From Rhizorhabdus dicambivorans (GTDB lineage Bacteria > Pseudomonadota > Alphaproteobacteria > Sphingomonadales > Sphingomonadaceae): 64,000 bases of DNA. The notes beneath the pieces are model-generated. The model was not told the DNA's origin, made no database searches, and was given only the letters and a program-made list of their open reading frames with translations. How positions within the stretch are numbered: the stretch's first letter is position 1; every line of letters starts with the position of its first letter. A program made the position numbers and the translations under genes. Below, one piece after another: positions 7,603-15,620 of the stretch. The stretch covers positions 496,001 to 560,000 of the forward strand of contig NZ_CP023449.1 in NCBI RefSeq assembly GCF_002355275.1, given 5' to 3'.

Positions 7603-8772
7603 ATGACGGCAGCGATTGTCATCATCACCGTGCTGATCTTCATCGCGGCCATGCTGTGCGCGGTGATGCTGATCGCGTGGCGCAGCTTCGGGCGCCCGCG
7701 CCATGCGCTGGTGTGGGCGCTCGCCTTCGCGGTCGCCACGGCGCAGTGGTTCTCCAACCTGGCGCTGCGCCTGCAGGCCGACGACAATACCGCGCTCCAT
7801 GCCCTTACCGCCGCGCTGGGCTGCCTGTCCAACGCGCTGATCGCGGTGGGCTTCGTCCAGCGCAACCGCGCGCCGCGCCGGGTGCGGCCGCTGCTGGCCG
7901 CCGCGCTGGTGGCATCGCTGCTGATCGGCGTCGCCAATTTCGTCGAGCCGGTGATGGGCATACGCTATTCGACCGGGCTCGGCTTCGGCGGGCTGATGAT
8001 GCTGGTCAGCGCCTTCAACGTCGCGGGCGGCTTCCGCCAGGCATCGCTTCCCGAACGCGCGGTGATGGTGATGCTAACGCTTTTCGCGGCCATCGATTTC
8101 TCGCTGGCGGCGATCGCGATGGGGCCGGGCACCGCCAACGACGAGGGCAGCCTGTTCTTCTTCCGGTCGGTGGTGACGATGCTCTACCCGATCGCCTTCA
8201 CCGGTGTCGGCCTGTTCTCGGTCTTCCTCGTCGCCGCCGATCTGGCCGATGACATGCGCCGGCTCGCCACGTCGGACATGCTGACCGGCGTGTACAACCG
8301 GCGCGGCTTCGAGGATTCGGCCGAACGCGCGATCCGCAACGCCCAGCGGCAGCGGCAGCCGCTCAGCGTCGTCGTCGCCGATATCGACAATTTCAAGCTG
8401 ATCAACGATCGGCACGGCCACACCGTCGGCGATCGCGCGCTCCGCCATTTCGCCAGCCGGCTCGAACGGCTGGTGCGCCGTGGCGACCTGATCGGCCGGA
8501 TCGGTGGCGAGGAATTCGCGCTGCTGCTGGTCAACACCCGCCCCCAGGACGCGCTGGAGGTGGTCGAGCGAATCCGCCGCGACATCGCCGCGATGCCGGT
8601 CGACGGTGCCGCCCGGATCGTGATGACCGCCAGTTTCGGCGTCACCGGCCTGCGCCCGGGCGACATCTCGCTCGCCTCGCTGCTCGCCCGCGCCGATCGT
8701 GCGCTCTACCGCTCGAAGCTGGAAGGCCGCGACCGGGTGACGAGTGCCGACGAGCTTGAAGAGGTGGCTTGA
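7603..8772 (+). CDS. membrane-bound GGDEF diguanylate cyclase
   Basis: A 389-residue protein with about six N-terminal transmembrane helices (residues 3-210) and a C-terminal GGDEF domain (about 222-385). The active-site motif is intact as GGEEF at 301-305, preceded at the standard spacing by the inhibitory RxxD site (R292-D295). It should therefore make cyclic-di-GMP and be feedback-inhibited. The membrane part resembles a generic small-molecule or redox sensor region without a named domain. I start it at ATG 7603, after a G-rich stretch. A reading frame continues upstream to 7483, but that part is Gly/Pro-rich and not membrane-like. Signal unknown. Confidence 0.88.
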   Translation: MTAAIVIITVLIFIAAMLCAVMLIAWRSFGRPRHALVWALAFAVATAQWFSNLALRLQADDNTALHALTAALGCLSNALIAVGFVQRNRAPRRVRPLLAAALVASLLIGVANFVEPVMGIRYSTGLGFGGLMMLVSAFNVAGGFRQASLPERAVMVMLTLFAAIDFSLAAIAMGPGTANDEGSLFFFRSVVTMLYPIAFTGVGLFSVFLVAADLADDMRRLATSDMLTGVYNRRGFEDSAERAIRNAQRQRQPLSVVVADIDNFKLINDRHGHTVGDRALRHFASRLERLVRRGDLIGRIGGEEFALLLVNTRPQDALEVVERIRRDIAAMPVDGAARIVMTASFGVTGLRPGDISLASLLARADRALYRSKLEGRDRVTSADELEEVA

Positions 8773-8784
8773 GAATGCCCTTCT

Positions 8785-8918
8785 TCCCCTCTCCCGCCTT
8801 CGCGGGAGAGGCCGGGTGAGGGTCTTCTTCTTGTTCCGACGTCGGCAAGACCCTCACCGCTGCGACTAGTTCGCTACGCTCACAAGTCTCGCTCCTCTCC
8901 CGCGAAGGCGGGAGAGGG
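8785..8918. repeat. family C palindromic repeat (paired arms)
   Basis: CCTCTCCCGC-CTTCGCGGGAGAGG at the left end is repeated in inverted orientation at 8894-8918, around a unique core that contains GGGTGAGGGTCTT and its inverse AAGACCCTCACC. It separates two convergent genes and could work as a bidirectional terminator. A shorter member lies at 46466-46491. Confidence 0.8.
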
Positions 8919-8922
8919 ATTT

Positions 8923-10371
8923 TCACCGAAACGGCGGCTCGTTGAACGCGCGCAATTTCCGGCTGTGCAGCCGCGCGCCCTCGCCGCGCAGCTGGTCGAC
9001 CGCGGCGATGCCGATCTGGAGATGCTCGGCGATCGCGCGCTCGTAGAAGCGGTTGGCCTGGCCGGGCAGCTTGATCTCGCCATGGATCGGCTTGTCGGAG
9101 ACGCACAGCAGCGTCCCATAGGGCACGCGGAAGCGATAGCCCTGCGCCGCGAGCGTCGCCGATTCCATGTCGATCGCCACCGCGCGGCTCTGGCTGAAGC
9201 GCAGCGCGGAGGCGGTGTAGCGCAGTTCCCAGTTGCGGTCGTCGGAGGTGACGACGGTGCCGGTCCGCATCCTGAGCCTCAGCTGCTCCATGCTCTCGCC
9301 CGATACGATCTCGGCCGCGCGGGTCAGCGCCTGCTGGACCTCGGCGATCGCCGGGATCGGGATTTCGGGGGGCAGGACATGGTCGAGCACATGGTCGTCG
9401 CGCAGATAGGCGTGGGCCAGCACATAGTCGCCGATCCGCTGGCTGGGGCGCAGCCCGCCGCAATGGCCGATCATCAGCCAGGCCGCCGGGCGCATCACCG
9501 CCAGATGGTCGGTGATCGTCTTGGCGTTGGACGGGCCGACGCCGATATTGACCAGGGTGATGCCCGAACGGTCGGGCGCGACCAGATGATAGGCCGGCAT
9601 CTGGTGCTTGCGCCATGCGCTGTCGGCGATCGCCTGCTTGGGATCGGGATCGCCGGGCCTTATCTCGACGCCGCCCGCCCCGCTCAGCAGCGTGTAGCGG
9701 CTGTCGCCGTCGAGCTGCTCGATCGCCCAGTGGACGAACTCGTCGACATAGCGGTGATAGTTGGTGAACAGGATATAGTCCTGCACATGGCCGGGCGGCG
9801 TGCCGGTATAGTGGCGCAGCCGGGCCAGGCTGAAATCGACGCGCGGCGCGTCGAACAGCGCCAGCGGACGCGCCATCGCCCCTTCCTGCACCCACAGCCC
9901 GTCGGCCAGCTCGTCACCGATCTGCGACAATTCGGTCGACGGGAAGATGCGCGACAGCTCGACCGGCGAGGCGCCGGTCAGGTCGAGGTCATGGCCCGCG
10001 TCGAGCACATAATTATAGGGAATCTCGGTGGTGCTGAGCCCGGCGGTCACCTCCACCCCGTAATCGGCGATCAGCAGGTCGATCTGCTGGGCCAGATAGG
10101 GGGCGAACAGCCGGGGCTGGGTGACTGCCACCGCATAGTCGCCGGGTTCCTGGAGCCGCCCGAAGGATCGGCCGAGCGGCCCGGGATCGCGGCCGCCGGC
10201 ATAACTCAGCCTTATTTCGGGATAGGCGAAGGCGCCGTCCCGCCGCAGGGCGGGATCGGGCCGTTCGCCGGTCCGGATGAACTGCGTCAGCGCGGCGCGC
10301 AGACGGGTAACCGATTGCTGGTAGATCGTGTCGAGCTGCTCGACGATTTCAAGGCTCTGGTTTGAAGGCAA
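8923..10371 (-). CDS. amn: AMP nucleosidase
   Basis: A 482-residue AMP nucleosidase, which splits AMP into adenine and ribose 5-phosphate and helps set adenylate levels. The N-terminal regulatory half (residues 1-220) has the family segment 'FAYPEIRLSY' and the C-terminal half the nucleoside-phosphorylase fold, with 'NIGVGPSNAKTITDHLAVM', the GHCGGLR motif and 'AIDMESATLAAQGYRF', where M and E contact ribose. The length matches the family. The reverse strand begins with ATG 10371; the neighbouring peroxiredoxin gene lies 27 bases upstream in the same direction, so they may be cotranscribed. Confidence 0.95.
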   Translation of the reverse strand: MPSNQSLEIVEQLDTIYQQSVTRLRAALTQFIRTGERPDPALRRDGAFAYPEIRLSYAGGRDPGPLGRSFGRLQEPGDYAVAVTQPRLFAPYLAQQIDLLIADYGVEVTAGLSTTEIPYNYVLDAGHDLDLTGASPVELSRIFPSTELSQIGDELADGLWVQEGAMARPLALFDAPRVDFSLARLRHYTGTPPGHVQDYILFTNYHRYVDEFVHWAIEQLDGDSRYTLLSGAGGVEIRPGDPDPKQAIADSAWRKHQMPAYHLVAPDRSGITLVNIGVGPSNAKTITDHLAVMRPAAWLMIGHCGGLRPSQRIGDYVLAHAYLRDDHVLDHVLPPEIPIPAIAEVQQALTRAAEIVSGESMEQLRLRMRTGTVVTSDDRNWELRYTASALRFSQSRAVAIDMESATLAAQGYRFRVPYGTLLCVSDKPIHGEIKLPGQANRFYERAIAEHLQIGIAAVDQLRGEGARLHSRKLRAFNEPPFR

Positions 10372-10398
10372 TATTTTCTCCTTTTGTGCCTTTGCGGA

Positions 10399-10881
10399 TC
10401 ATAGCTGCGTCAGCATGTGCTCCGCGCTGCTGACATTATATTCGCGCGGGGCCTCGACATTGAGGGTGGTTATCACCCCGTCCTTGACGATCATCGAGAA
10501 GCGCTGGCCGCGCATGCCGAGCCCGGCGGCGCGGCCGTCCATCTCCAGCCCGATCGCGCGCACGAAATCGCCATTGCCGTCGGCCAGCATCGTCACCTTG
10601 CCGTCGGCGCCGGCCGACTTGCCCCAGGCCCCCATCACGAAGGCGTCGTTGACGGCGGTACAGACGATCTCGTCGACGCCCTTCGCCTTCAGCTCAGTGG
10701 CCTTGTCGACGAAGCCCGGCAGGTGGCGCGCCGAGCAGGTCGGCGTGAAGGCGCCCGGCACCGAGAACAGCGCCACGGTGCGGCCGCCGAACAGAGCGTC
10801 GCTGGCGATGTCGGCGGGCCCGTCGTCGGTCATCGTCTTGAAGGTGGCGGCGGGAATGCGGTCTCCGGTGCTGATCGTCAT
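10399..10881 (-). CDS. peroxiredoxin, Prx5 type
   Basis: A 160-residue thiol peroxidase of the Prx5 group, reducing peroxides in the cytoplasm with glutathione or thioredoxin. The peroxidatic cysteine is C49 in the signature 'PGAFTPTCSARHLPG', with the conserved Thr (T46) and a later Arg (in 'GLGMRGQRFSMI'). No second conserved cysteine is seen at the usual resolving position, so it is probably a 1-Cys enzyme or resolved by glutathione. It lies just upstream of amn on the same strand. AGGAGAGA at a good distance before the ATG supports the start. Confidence 0.93.
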   Translation of the reverse strand: MTISTGDRIPAATFKTMTDDGPADIASDALFGGRTVALFSVPGAFTPTCSARHLPGFVDKATELKAKGVDEIVCTAVNDAFVMGAWGKSAGADGKVTMLADGNGDFVRAIGLEMDGRAAGLGMRGQRFSMIVKDGVITTLNVEAPREYNVSSAEHMLTQL

Positions 10882-10952
10882 CGTCTCTCTCCTGGAAGGC
10901 TGATGGCTAAACGAGTCTTGTTGCGGTTTTGCGGGGGAAAGGGAACCCCCAC

Positions 10953-10984
10953 GATCCTCCCCACGCTGCGCGCAGGGAGGATAT
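10953..10984. repeat. family E half-element
   Basis: GATCCTCCC and GGGAGGATAT form an inverted pair around 'CACGCTGCGCGCA'. This is the terminal hairpin seen at the ends of the larger elements at 36127-36272 and 50892-51014. It lies between the glycosyltransferase and peroxiredoxin genes (both reverse), where it could act as a terminator of the former. Confidence 0.6.
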
Positions 10985-10987
10985 CAC

Positions 10988-11989
10988 TCACACCCGTTCA
11001 CGGAGCTTCAGCAGCCAGGGGGCCAGGAACGGCGCGATCCGCATCAGCGCCAGCGCCTTTGCCCAGCGCGGGCTGCGCTTCCCCACGCCGAGCCGGACGA
11101 GATCGGCCACAGCGGCGCGGACGTCGCCTGCCTTCACCCGGGCGAAGGCATCCTCGATCGCCATGTCATGCTCGATCCGGGCGATCATCTCCTCGGCGGC
11201 CCGCGCCTCGGGACGGCCGGCGAGATGGTCGCGCGCCTTGCTCATCACCGCATGGGCGGTGCGCAGCATGACGGGCGTGTTGCCCGACATCTGCCCCTCG
11301 CGCCGCCGGTAGCGGGCCAGCGGACGCGGCACATGGGCCAATTCCCATCCGGCCGAGAGCAGCCGGATCCAGGCGTCGAGATCCTCGGAGGATTTGAGAC
11401 TCGTGTCGAAGCCGCCAATCCCCAGGATCGCCTCGCGCCGCATCGCGGTCAGCCCGAATATGTTGAACTCGCGCCGGATCAGCTTCTCCAGGGTCGGCGG
11501 CCCCGCCTGCGGGCAATAAGCCGAGAACAGCTCGCCTACCCGGTCGGCGCCGAAGAAGGTGGCGTCGCCGGTCGCGAAGCCGGCCTTGGGATTGGCCTCC
11601 AGCGCGGCGATCATCGCGGAGACGAAATCGGGCTCCAATATGTCGTCGCCGTCGAGCAGCGCGACATAGGGCGTCTCGGCCACCGCGATCGCCCGGTTGC
11701 GCGCGGTCGGCAGCCCGCCATTGTCGGTCTGCAGGAACCGGATGCGCGGATCGGCCAGATAGGGCGCGACATGCTCGGCCACCCTCTGGTCGCCATCGTC
11801 GACCACGATCGCCCGCCAGTCGCCGCGATCCTGCGCCAGCACCGAATCGAGCGCATCGGCCAGCATCGCGCCGACGCCATAGGCCGGGATGACGATCGTT
11901 ATGGCGGCGGGCGTTATGGCGGCGGGCGTGATGGTGGCGGGCGTTGCTCCCGCGCCCGTCTCCGCAGCTTCCCCGGTTGGCGTCCCCAT
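10988..11989 (-). CDS. family 2 glycosyltransferase
   Basis: A 333-residue GT2 enzyme (GT-A fold) that would transfer a sugar from a nucleotide-sugar donor to a polysaccharide or lipid acceptor. The core begins 'ITIVIPAYGVGAMLADAL'; 'VDDGD' and the metal-binding DGDD motif (LLDGDDILEPDF) are present, and a 'KSSEDLDAWIRLL' segment supplies the ED catalytic-base motif. No membrane helix is evident. The first about 30 residues are an Ala/Thr/Pro-rich tail encoded by a 15-base tandem repeat (11898-11942) and absent from the fold. No other start codon is available. Only 15 bases separate its start from the divergent yqgE gene. Acceptor unknown. Confidence 0.88.
   Translation of the reverse strand: MGTPTGEAAETGAGATPATITPAAITPAAITIVIPAYGVGAMLADALDSVLAQDRGDWRAIVVDDGDQRVAEHVAPYLADPRIRFLQTDNGGLPTARNRAIAVAETPYVALLDGDDILEPDFVSAMIAALEANPKAGFATGDATFFGADRVGELFSAYCPQAGPPTLEKLIRREFNIFGLTAMRREAILGIGGFDTSLKSSEDLDAWIRLLSAGWELAHVPRPLARYRRREGQMSGNTPVMLRTAHAVMSKARDHLAGRPEARAAEEMIARIEHDMAIEDAFARVKAGDVRAAVADLVRLGVGKRSPRWAKALALMRIAPFLAPWLLKLRERV
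11898..11942. repeat. 15-bp tandem repeat, three copies
   Basis: Two identical copies of GTTATGGCGGCGGGC and a third with two changes lie head to tail. Read on the reverse strand they encode (I-T-P-A-A) repeats at the N-terminus of the glycosyltransferase. The unit is a multiple of three, so copy-number change keeps the frame. Confidence 0.85.
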
Positions 11990-12004
11990 GGCGCTGGACT
12001 ATAG

Positions 12005-12574
12005 ATGCTGGCGATGGATGCGCCAGCCTCTCTCAGCGGGCAGTTCCTGCTCGCCATGCCGGGGATCGGCGATCCCCGCTTCGAAAAGGCCGTGATCGCG
12101 ATGTGCGCGCATGACGGGCAGGGCGCGCTGGGCGTCGGCATCGATCGTCTCCTGCCGGGCATCACCCTCCACAGCCTGCTCGAACAGCTGGAGATCGAAC
12201 CGGGGGTGGCGCCCGATTGCGGCATCCATGCCGGCGGCCCGGTCGAGCAGCAGCGCGGCTTCGTCCTCCACAGCCCCGAATGGACCGGGGAGGACAGCCT
12301 GTTCGTCGAGGATCGCTGGGCGCTGACCTCGACCCTCGATGTGCTGCGCGCGATCGCGGGGGGCACCGGCCCGCGCCGCTGGCTGGTCGCGCTCGGCTAT
12401 GCCGGCTGGGGGGAAGGGCAGCTCGACGGCGAGATGCGCCGCCATGGCTGGCTCGCGACTCGGGGCGACGAAGGCTTGTTGTTCGACCATGAGGCCCCCG
12501 CCCGATGGAAAGCCGCGATGCGGTCGGCCGGTATCGATCCGCGTCTGCTGGCGGCGACGAGCGGCCAGGCGTGA
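12005..12574 (+). CDS. YqgE/AlgH family protein
   Basis: A 189-residue member of the YqgE/AlgH (UPF0301) family, with the characteristic 'LSGQFLLAMPGIGDPRFEKAV' opening, 'GGPVEQQRGFVLHS' and the later 'GYAGWGEGQLDGEM' motif. The biochemical role is unknown. In Pseudomonas AlgH affects alginate and virulence regulators, and many bacteria carry the gene near RuvX. Here it is divergent from a glycosyltransferase with almost no gap and has no clear ribosome-binding site before ATG 12005 (a second ATG is at 12014), so the start is uncertain by three residues. Confidence 0.92.
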   Translation: MLAMDAPASLSGQFLLAMPGIGDPRFEKAVIAMCAHDGQGALGVGIDRLLPGITLHSLLEQLEIEPGVAPDCGIHAGGPVEQQRGFVLHSPEWTGEDSLFVEDRWALTSTLDVLRAIAGGTGPRRWLVALGYAGWGEGQLDGEMRRHGWLATRGDEGLLFDHEAPARWKAAMRSAGIDPRLLAATSGQA

Positions 12575-12712
12575 CCTCGTACACATCCTGGATGTGCACT
12601 AGGAGTCTCATTACACTATCGTACTGAATTATTTAGACTTTTGGACCTGGCCTTAACCAGTTTCCGCAAGACATTACGAAAATTTACAGTCAATCCTTTG
12701 CGCACGGGAAGT

Positions 12713-12731
12713 GCCGCCCGCGGGGGGCGGC
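12713..12731 (+). other. hairpin in the leader of the secreted-protein gene
   Basis: GCCGCCC (12713-12719) and GGGCGGC (12725-12731) form a perfect stem 24 bases before the next start codon, ahead of a GGGGAG ribosome-binding site. The rest of the gap 12575-12755 is unusually AT-rich for this window (TGAATTATTTAGAC, ATTACGAAAATTTACAG) and probably holds the promoter. Confidence 0.45.
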
Positions 12732-12755
12732 TCCGGGGAGTAGGGGCAAGCACCC

Positions 12756-13244
12756 ATGCGTAAGACGATATGCGCGGCCATGGCCGCGCTGTCGGCCATG
12801 TCACCGGCCTATGCCGGTTGCTGGTCGGCCGAACATGCGAGCGCGGCGCGTATCCGCGATCTACAGACCTACCTCATGGTCGAAACCCTGCGCTGCCAGG
12901 CGATGGGATTCAACATTTCGACCGACTATAACGCGTTCGTTCGTGGCAACCGTGCGGCGATCGGCGCGGCGAACGACCGGCTCAAGGCCTTCTTCGTCTC
13001 TTCGGCGGGTCCGGTCCGCGGCCAGAACGCCTATGACCGCTTCACCACGTCGCTCGCCAACGCCTATGGCGCCGACCGCACGAGCCAGGACAGCTGCTAC
13101 GAAGCCGCATCGACCGCCCGCGAGGCGACGATGATGGCCAATGACCGTGAAGGCCTCGAGATGATCGCCGACCGCCAGGGTCTCGATCCGGTCCTTCCCG
13201 GCGGACGCTGCGGACGCGGCGCCGTCGCCCAGATCGCCCGCTAA
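12756..13244 (+). CDS. small secreted protein, unknown function
   Basis: A 162-residue protein with a clear signal peptide (residues 1-20, cleavage after 'SPAYA'). The mature part is mostly helical and rich in Ala, with four cysteines (near 22, 48, 110 and 150 in precursor numbering), so periplasmic disulfides are plausible. It has no domain that I recognise. It lies alone in front of ahcY, with its own AT-rich leader, and is probably a conserved hypothetical of this bacterial group. Function should not be guessed from the neighbour. Confidence 0.8.
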   Translation: MRKTICAAMAALSAMSPAYAGCWSAEHASAARIRDLQTYLMVETLRCQAMGFNISTDYNAFVRGNRAAIGAANDRLKAFFVSSAGPVRGQNAYDRFTTSLANAYGADRTSQDSCYEAASTAREATMMANDREGLEMIADRQGLDPVLPGGRCGRGAVAQIAR

Positions 13245-13261
13245 AGCGCAGGCGATCCGCC

Positions 13262-13288
13262 CTCTCCTCCTACTCCAGGGGAGGAGAA
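13262..13288. repeat. hairpin after the secreted-protein gene
   Basis: TCTCCTCC (13264-13271) and GGGAGGAGA (13279-13287) form a stem around TACTCCAG, 18 bases after the stop. It resembles the GGAGG-containing ends of the family E repeats and may terminate the gene. Confidence 0.5.
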
Positions 13289-13295
13289 CAGGCCC

Positions 13296-13315
13296 ATATA
13301 AAGATATCTTTATAT
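13296..13315. promoter_or_regulatory. perfect 20-bp palindrome upstream of ahcY
   Basis: ATATAAAGATATCTTTATAT reads the same on both strands and lies 83 bases before the ahcY start, in otherwise GC-rich DNA. Its length and AT-rich symmetry fit an operator for a dimeric winged-helix protein. SahR, an ArsR-family regulator of the SAH cycle in Proteobacteria, is the obvious candidate, but I cannot compare its motif here. No riboswitch-like fold is apparent in the rest of the leader. Confidence 0.7.
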
Positions 13316-13397
13316 TTGCATTTGACGGCCTGCCCGGCTATTGCGCCCGGCATTGCCGCCGGCTTGCCCCGGCTGCCCCCATGTGAGGAGAAGCCCG

Positions 13398-14807
13398 GTG
13401 GCCACCGCCGCAGCGACCGAATTCAACGATTATGTCATCGCCGATCTGAGCCTGGCCGATTTCGGCCGCGCCGAGATCAACATCGCCGAAACCGAGATGC
13501 CGGGCCTGATGGCGCTGCGCTCCGAGTTCGGCGCGTCGCAGCCGCTCAAGGGCGCGCGCATCACCGGCTCGCTGCACATGACGATCCAGACCGCCGTCCT
13601 GATCGAGACGCTGGTCGCACTCGGCGCCGACGTCCGCTGGGCGACCTGCAACATCTTCTCGACCCAGGACCATGCCGCCGCCGCCATCGCCGCGCGGGGC
13701 ATCCCGGTGTTCGCGATCAAGGGCGAGAGTCTGGCCGATTATTGGGACTATGTCGGCTCGATCTTCGACTGGGGTGATCAGACCGCCAACATCATCCTCG
13801 ACGACGGCGGCGACGCCACCATGTTCGCGCTGTGGGGCGCGAAGCTGGAGGCCGGCGCCACCCTGGGCGAGCCCGAGAATGCCGAGGAAGTCGAATTCCA
13901 GCGCGCGCTCAAGGCGTTCATCGCCAAGCGCCCGGGCTATCTGACCGAGACCGTCAAGAACCTGAAGGGCGTCTCCGAAGAAACCACCACCGGCGTCCAC
14001 CGCCTCTACGAGATCGCCAAGAAGGGCGAGCTGCCCTTCCCCGCGATCAACGTCAACGACAGCGTCACCAAGTCGAAGTTCGACAATCTCTATGGCTGCA
14101 AGGAATCGCTGGTCGACGCGATCCGCCGCGCGACGGACGTGATGCTGGCCGGCAAGGTCGCCTGCGTCGCCGGCTTCGGCGATGTCGGCAAGGGCTCGGC
14201 CGCTTCGCTGCGCAACGGCGGCGCCCGCGTCCTCGTCACCGAGATCGATCCGATCTGCGCGCTGCAGGCGGCGATGGAGGGCTATGAGGTCGTGACGATG
14301 GACGAGGCGGTCAAGCGCGCCGACATCTTCTGCACCGCCACCGGCAATGCCGACGTCATCACCGCCGATCACATGAAGGCGATGAAGCCGATGTCGATCG
14401 TCTGCAACATCGGCCATTTCGACAGCGAGATCCAGATTGCCGCGCTCGACAATTACGAGTGGTCCGAGGTCAAGCCCGGCACCGATCTGGTCAAGTTCCC
14501 CGACGGCAAGCAGATCATCATCCTCGCCAAGGGCCGCCTGGTGAACCTCGGCTGCGCCACCGGCCACCCGTCCTTCGTGATGTCGGCCAGCTTCACCAAC
14601 CAGACGCTGGCGCAGATCGAGCTGTGGACCCGTGGCGACAGCTACGAGAACAAGGTCTATGTCCTGCCCAAGCATCTCGACGAGAAGGTGGCCGCGCTCC
14701 ACCTCGAGAAGCTCGGCGTCCAGCTCACCAGGCTGAGCGAGAAGCAGGCCGCCTATATCGGCGTCAGCACCGAAGGGCCGTTCAAGCCCGATCATTACCG
14801 CTACTGA
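13398..14807 (+). CDS. ahcY: adenosylhomocysteinase
   Basis: AhcY hydrolyses S-adenosylhomocysteine to adenosine and homocysteine, removing the product that inhibits methyltransferases. The 469-residue protein has the full family pattern: '[20 protein letters not shown]', '[15 protein letters not shown]', the NAD-binding '[10 protein letters not shown]' and the terminal KPDHYRY that caps the cofactor site of the neighbouring subunit. The start is GTG 13398, seven bases after GAGGAG; an in-frame extension upstream is Pro/Arg-rich and unlikely. The palindrome at 13296-13315 probably controls it. A GC hairpin follows the stop. The length includes the ~40-residue insertion typical of proteobacterial enzymes. 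Confidence 0.98.
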   Translation: MATAAATEFNDYVIADLSLADFGRAEINIAETEMPGLMALRSEFGASQPLKGARITGSLHMTIQTAVLIETLVALGADVRWATCNIFSTQDHAAAAIAARGIPVFAIKGESLADYWDYVGSIFDWGDQTANIILDDGGDATMFALWGAKLEAGATLGEPENAEEVEFQRALKAFIAKRPGYLTETVKNLKGVSEETTTGVHRLYEIAKKGELPFPAINVNDSVTKSKFDNLYGCKESLVDAIRRATDVMLAGKVACVAGFGDVGKGSAASLRNGGARVLVTEIDPICALQAAMEGYEVVTMDEAVKRADIFCTATGNADVITADHMKAMKPMSIVCNIGHFDSEIQIAALDNYEWSEVKPGTDLVKFPDGKQIIILAKGRLVNLGCATGHPSFVMSASFTNQTLAQIELWTRGDSYENKVYVLPKHLDEKVAALHLEKLGVQLTRLSEKQAAYIGVSTEGPFKPDHYRY

Positions 14808-14814
14808 TATCGGC

Positions 14815-14843
14815 GCGGGGGCTGGGCATCGGCCCGCCCCCGC
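14815..14843 (+). terminator. hairpin after ahcY
   Basis: GCGGGGGC-GGGC pairs with GCCC-GCCCCCGC around ATCG, starting eight bases after the ahcY stop. It is very stable but has no T-run. Confidence 0.5.
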
Positions 14844-14879
14844 CGCCTTACCCTATCCATGTCATGCCCCGATTGGCGC

Positions 14880-14900
14880 TTCAGGCTGATTCAGCCTGAA
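14880..14900. terminator. hairpin between convergent ahcY and tetR genes
   Basis: TTCAGGCTG and CAGCCTGAA form a perfect 9-base stem with an ATT loop. The position between two convergent genes suits a bidirectional terminator; T and A runs at its ends are short. Confidence 0.5.
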
Positions 14901-14920
14901 CCGATCGACGTCCAGGACTC

Positions 14921-15511
14921 CTAGGACTCCGCGTTCTTCAGCATTGCCATGATCAACCGCGCGATTTCTGATGCGGTGGCCTCGCGGTCGAGATGATGGT
15001 CGCCCAGATTGCGTCCGGATAGCCCGAACAGCGTGGCCATCAGCAGTTCGGTGACGGCTTCCAGATCGCGCTCCCCCAGCCGGTCATTGGCCCGGCAGGC
15101 CAGATCGCGCAGCACCGCGCGGAAATCTCCCGCGAACTGCCTGATCCGCGCGCCGACTTCGGCCGAGCGGCCCGCTTCGGCCAGGATTTCGAAGGTCAGC
15201 GTTTCATACTCGTCGGACAGGGTTTCGAGGATGAGCCGCTCGAACGCCTCGGCGGGGGATATCCGTCCGCTGACGGCAGCGTCGCGGACCTGGGTCATCT
15301 GCACCATCCATTCGCGATGATCGTCCTCGACGATCGCCAGAATGATGTCGTCCTTGTTCTTGAACAGCCGGTAGATCTGGCCGACGCTCACCTGGGCCTC
15401 GGCCGCCAGTTCCGACATCGCGGTCAGATGGAAGCCGCGCGACGCGAACAGGTTTCGCGCCGCGGCGATGATGCGGGATCGCCCGTCCGGCCTCTGTTGC
15501 GCTGCAACCAA
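14921..15511 (-). CDS. TetR-family repressor of the adjacent RND pump
   Basis: A 196-residue TetR-family regulator. The helix-turn-helix lies at about 30-55 ('MSELAAEAQVSVGQIYRLF' followed by K-N-K-D), preceded by the family helix 'IIAAARNLFASRGF'. The C-terminal ligand domain is helical, with no close relative that I can name. The gene is divergent from the efflux operon, and a perfect palindrome (15576-15593) lies between them, so it most likely represses the pump and itself until a toxic compound binds. The start is ATG/GTG near 15511, 34 bases downstream of a good promoter. Confidence 0.92.
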   Translation of the reverse strand: MVAAQQRPDGRSRIIAAARNLFASRGFHLTAMSELAAEAQVSVGQIYRLFKNKDDIILAIVEDDHREWMVQMTQVRDAAVSGRISPAEAFERLILETLSDEYETLTFEILAEAGRSAEVGARIRQFAGDFRAVLRDLACRANDRLGERDLEAVTELLMATLFGLSGRNLGDHHLDREATASEIARLIMAMLKNAES

Positions 15512-15544
15512 ATTTCCCGCTCCGACCTTTTGCCCCTTGACCCG

Positions 15545-15573
15545 CTTATAGCTCCGAAGTAGGGCGCCGGCAA
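15545..15573 (-). promoter_or_regulatory. candidate promoter of the tetR gene
   Basis: On the reverse strand TTGCCG (15573-15568) and TATAAG (15550-15545) are separated by exactly 17 bases. The operator palindrome lies three bases upstream of the -35 box, near the expected start region of the divergent efflux operon. Confidence 0.6.
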
Positions 15574-15575
15574 GC

Positions 15576-15593
15576 GGAATGAACGTTCATTCC
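15576..15593. promoter_or_regulatory. TetR operator between repressor and efflux operon
   Basis: GGAATGAACGTTCATTCC is a perfect 18-base palindrome, the form bound by TetR-family dimers. It lies 27 bases before the adaptor gene start, where it would block the efflux operon directly, and next to the tetR promoter. Confidence 0.8.
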
Positions 15594-15620
15594 AGGCCAG
15601 TCGACCGAGTTGAGTTTCCT

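Noticed and set aside
12640-12700. CtrA-type TTAA-N7-TTAA box before the secreted-protein gene
   Set aside because: The region has single TTAA and TTAC words, but not at seven-base spacing.
13245-13397. A SAM or SAH riboswitch before ahcY
   Set aside because: Apart from the palindrome and a short hairpin I could not find a conserved riboswitch-like arrangement; a protein operator explains the symmetry better.
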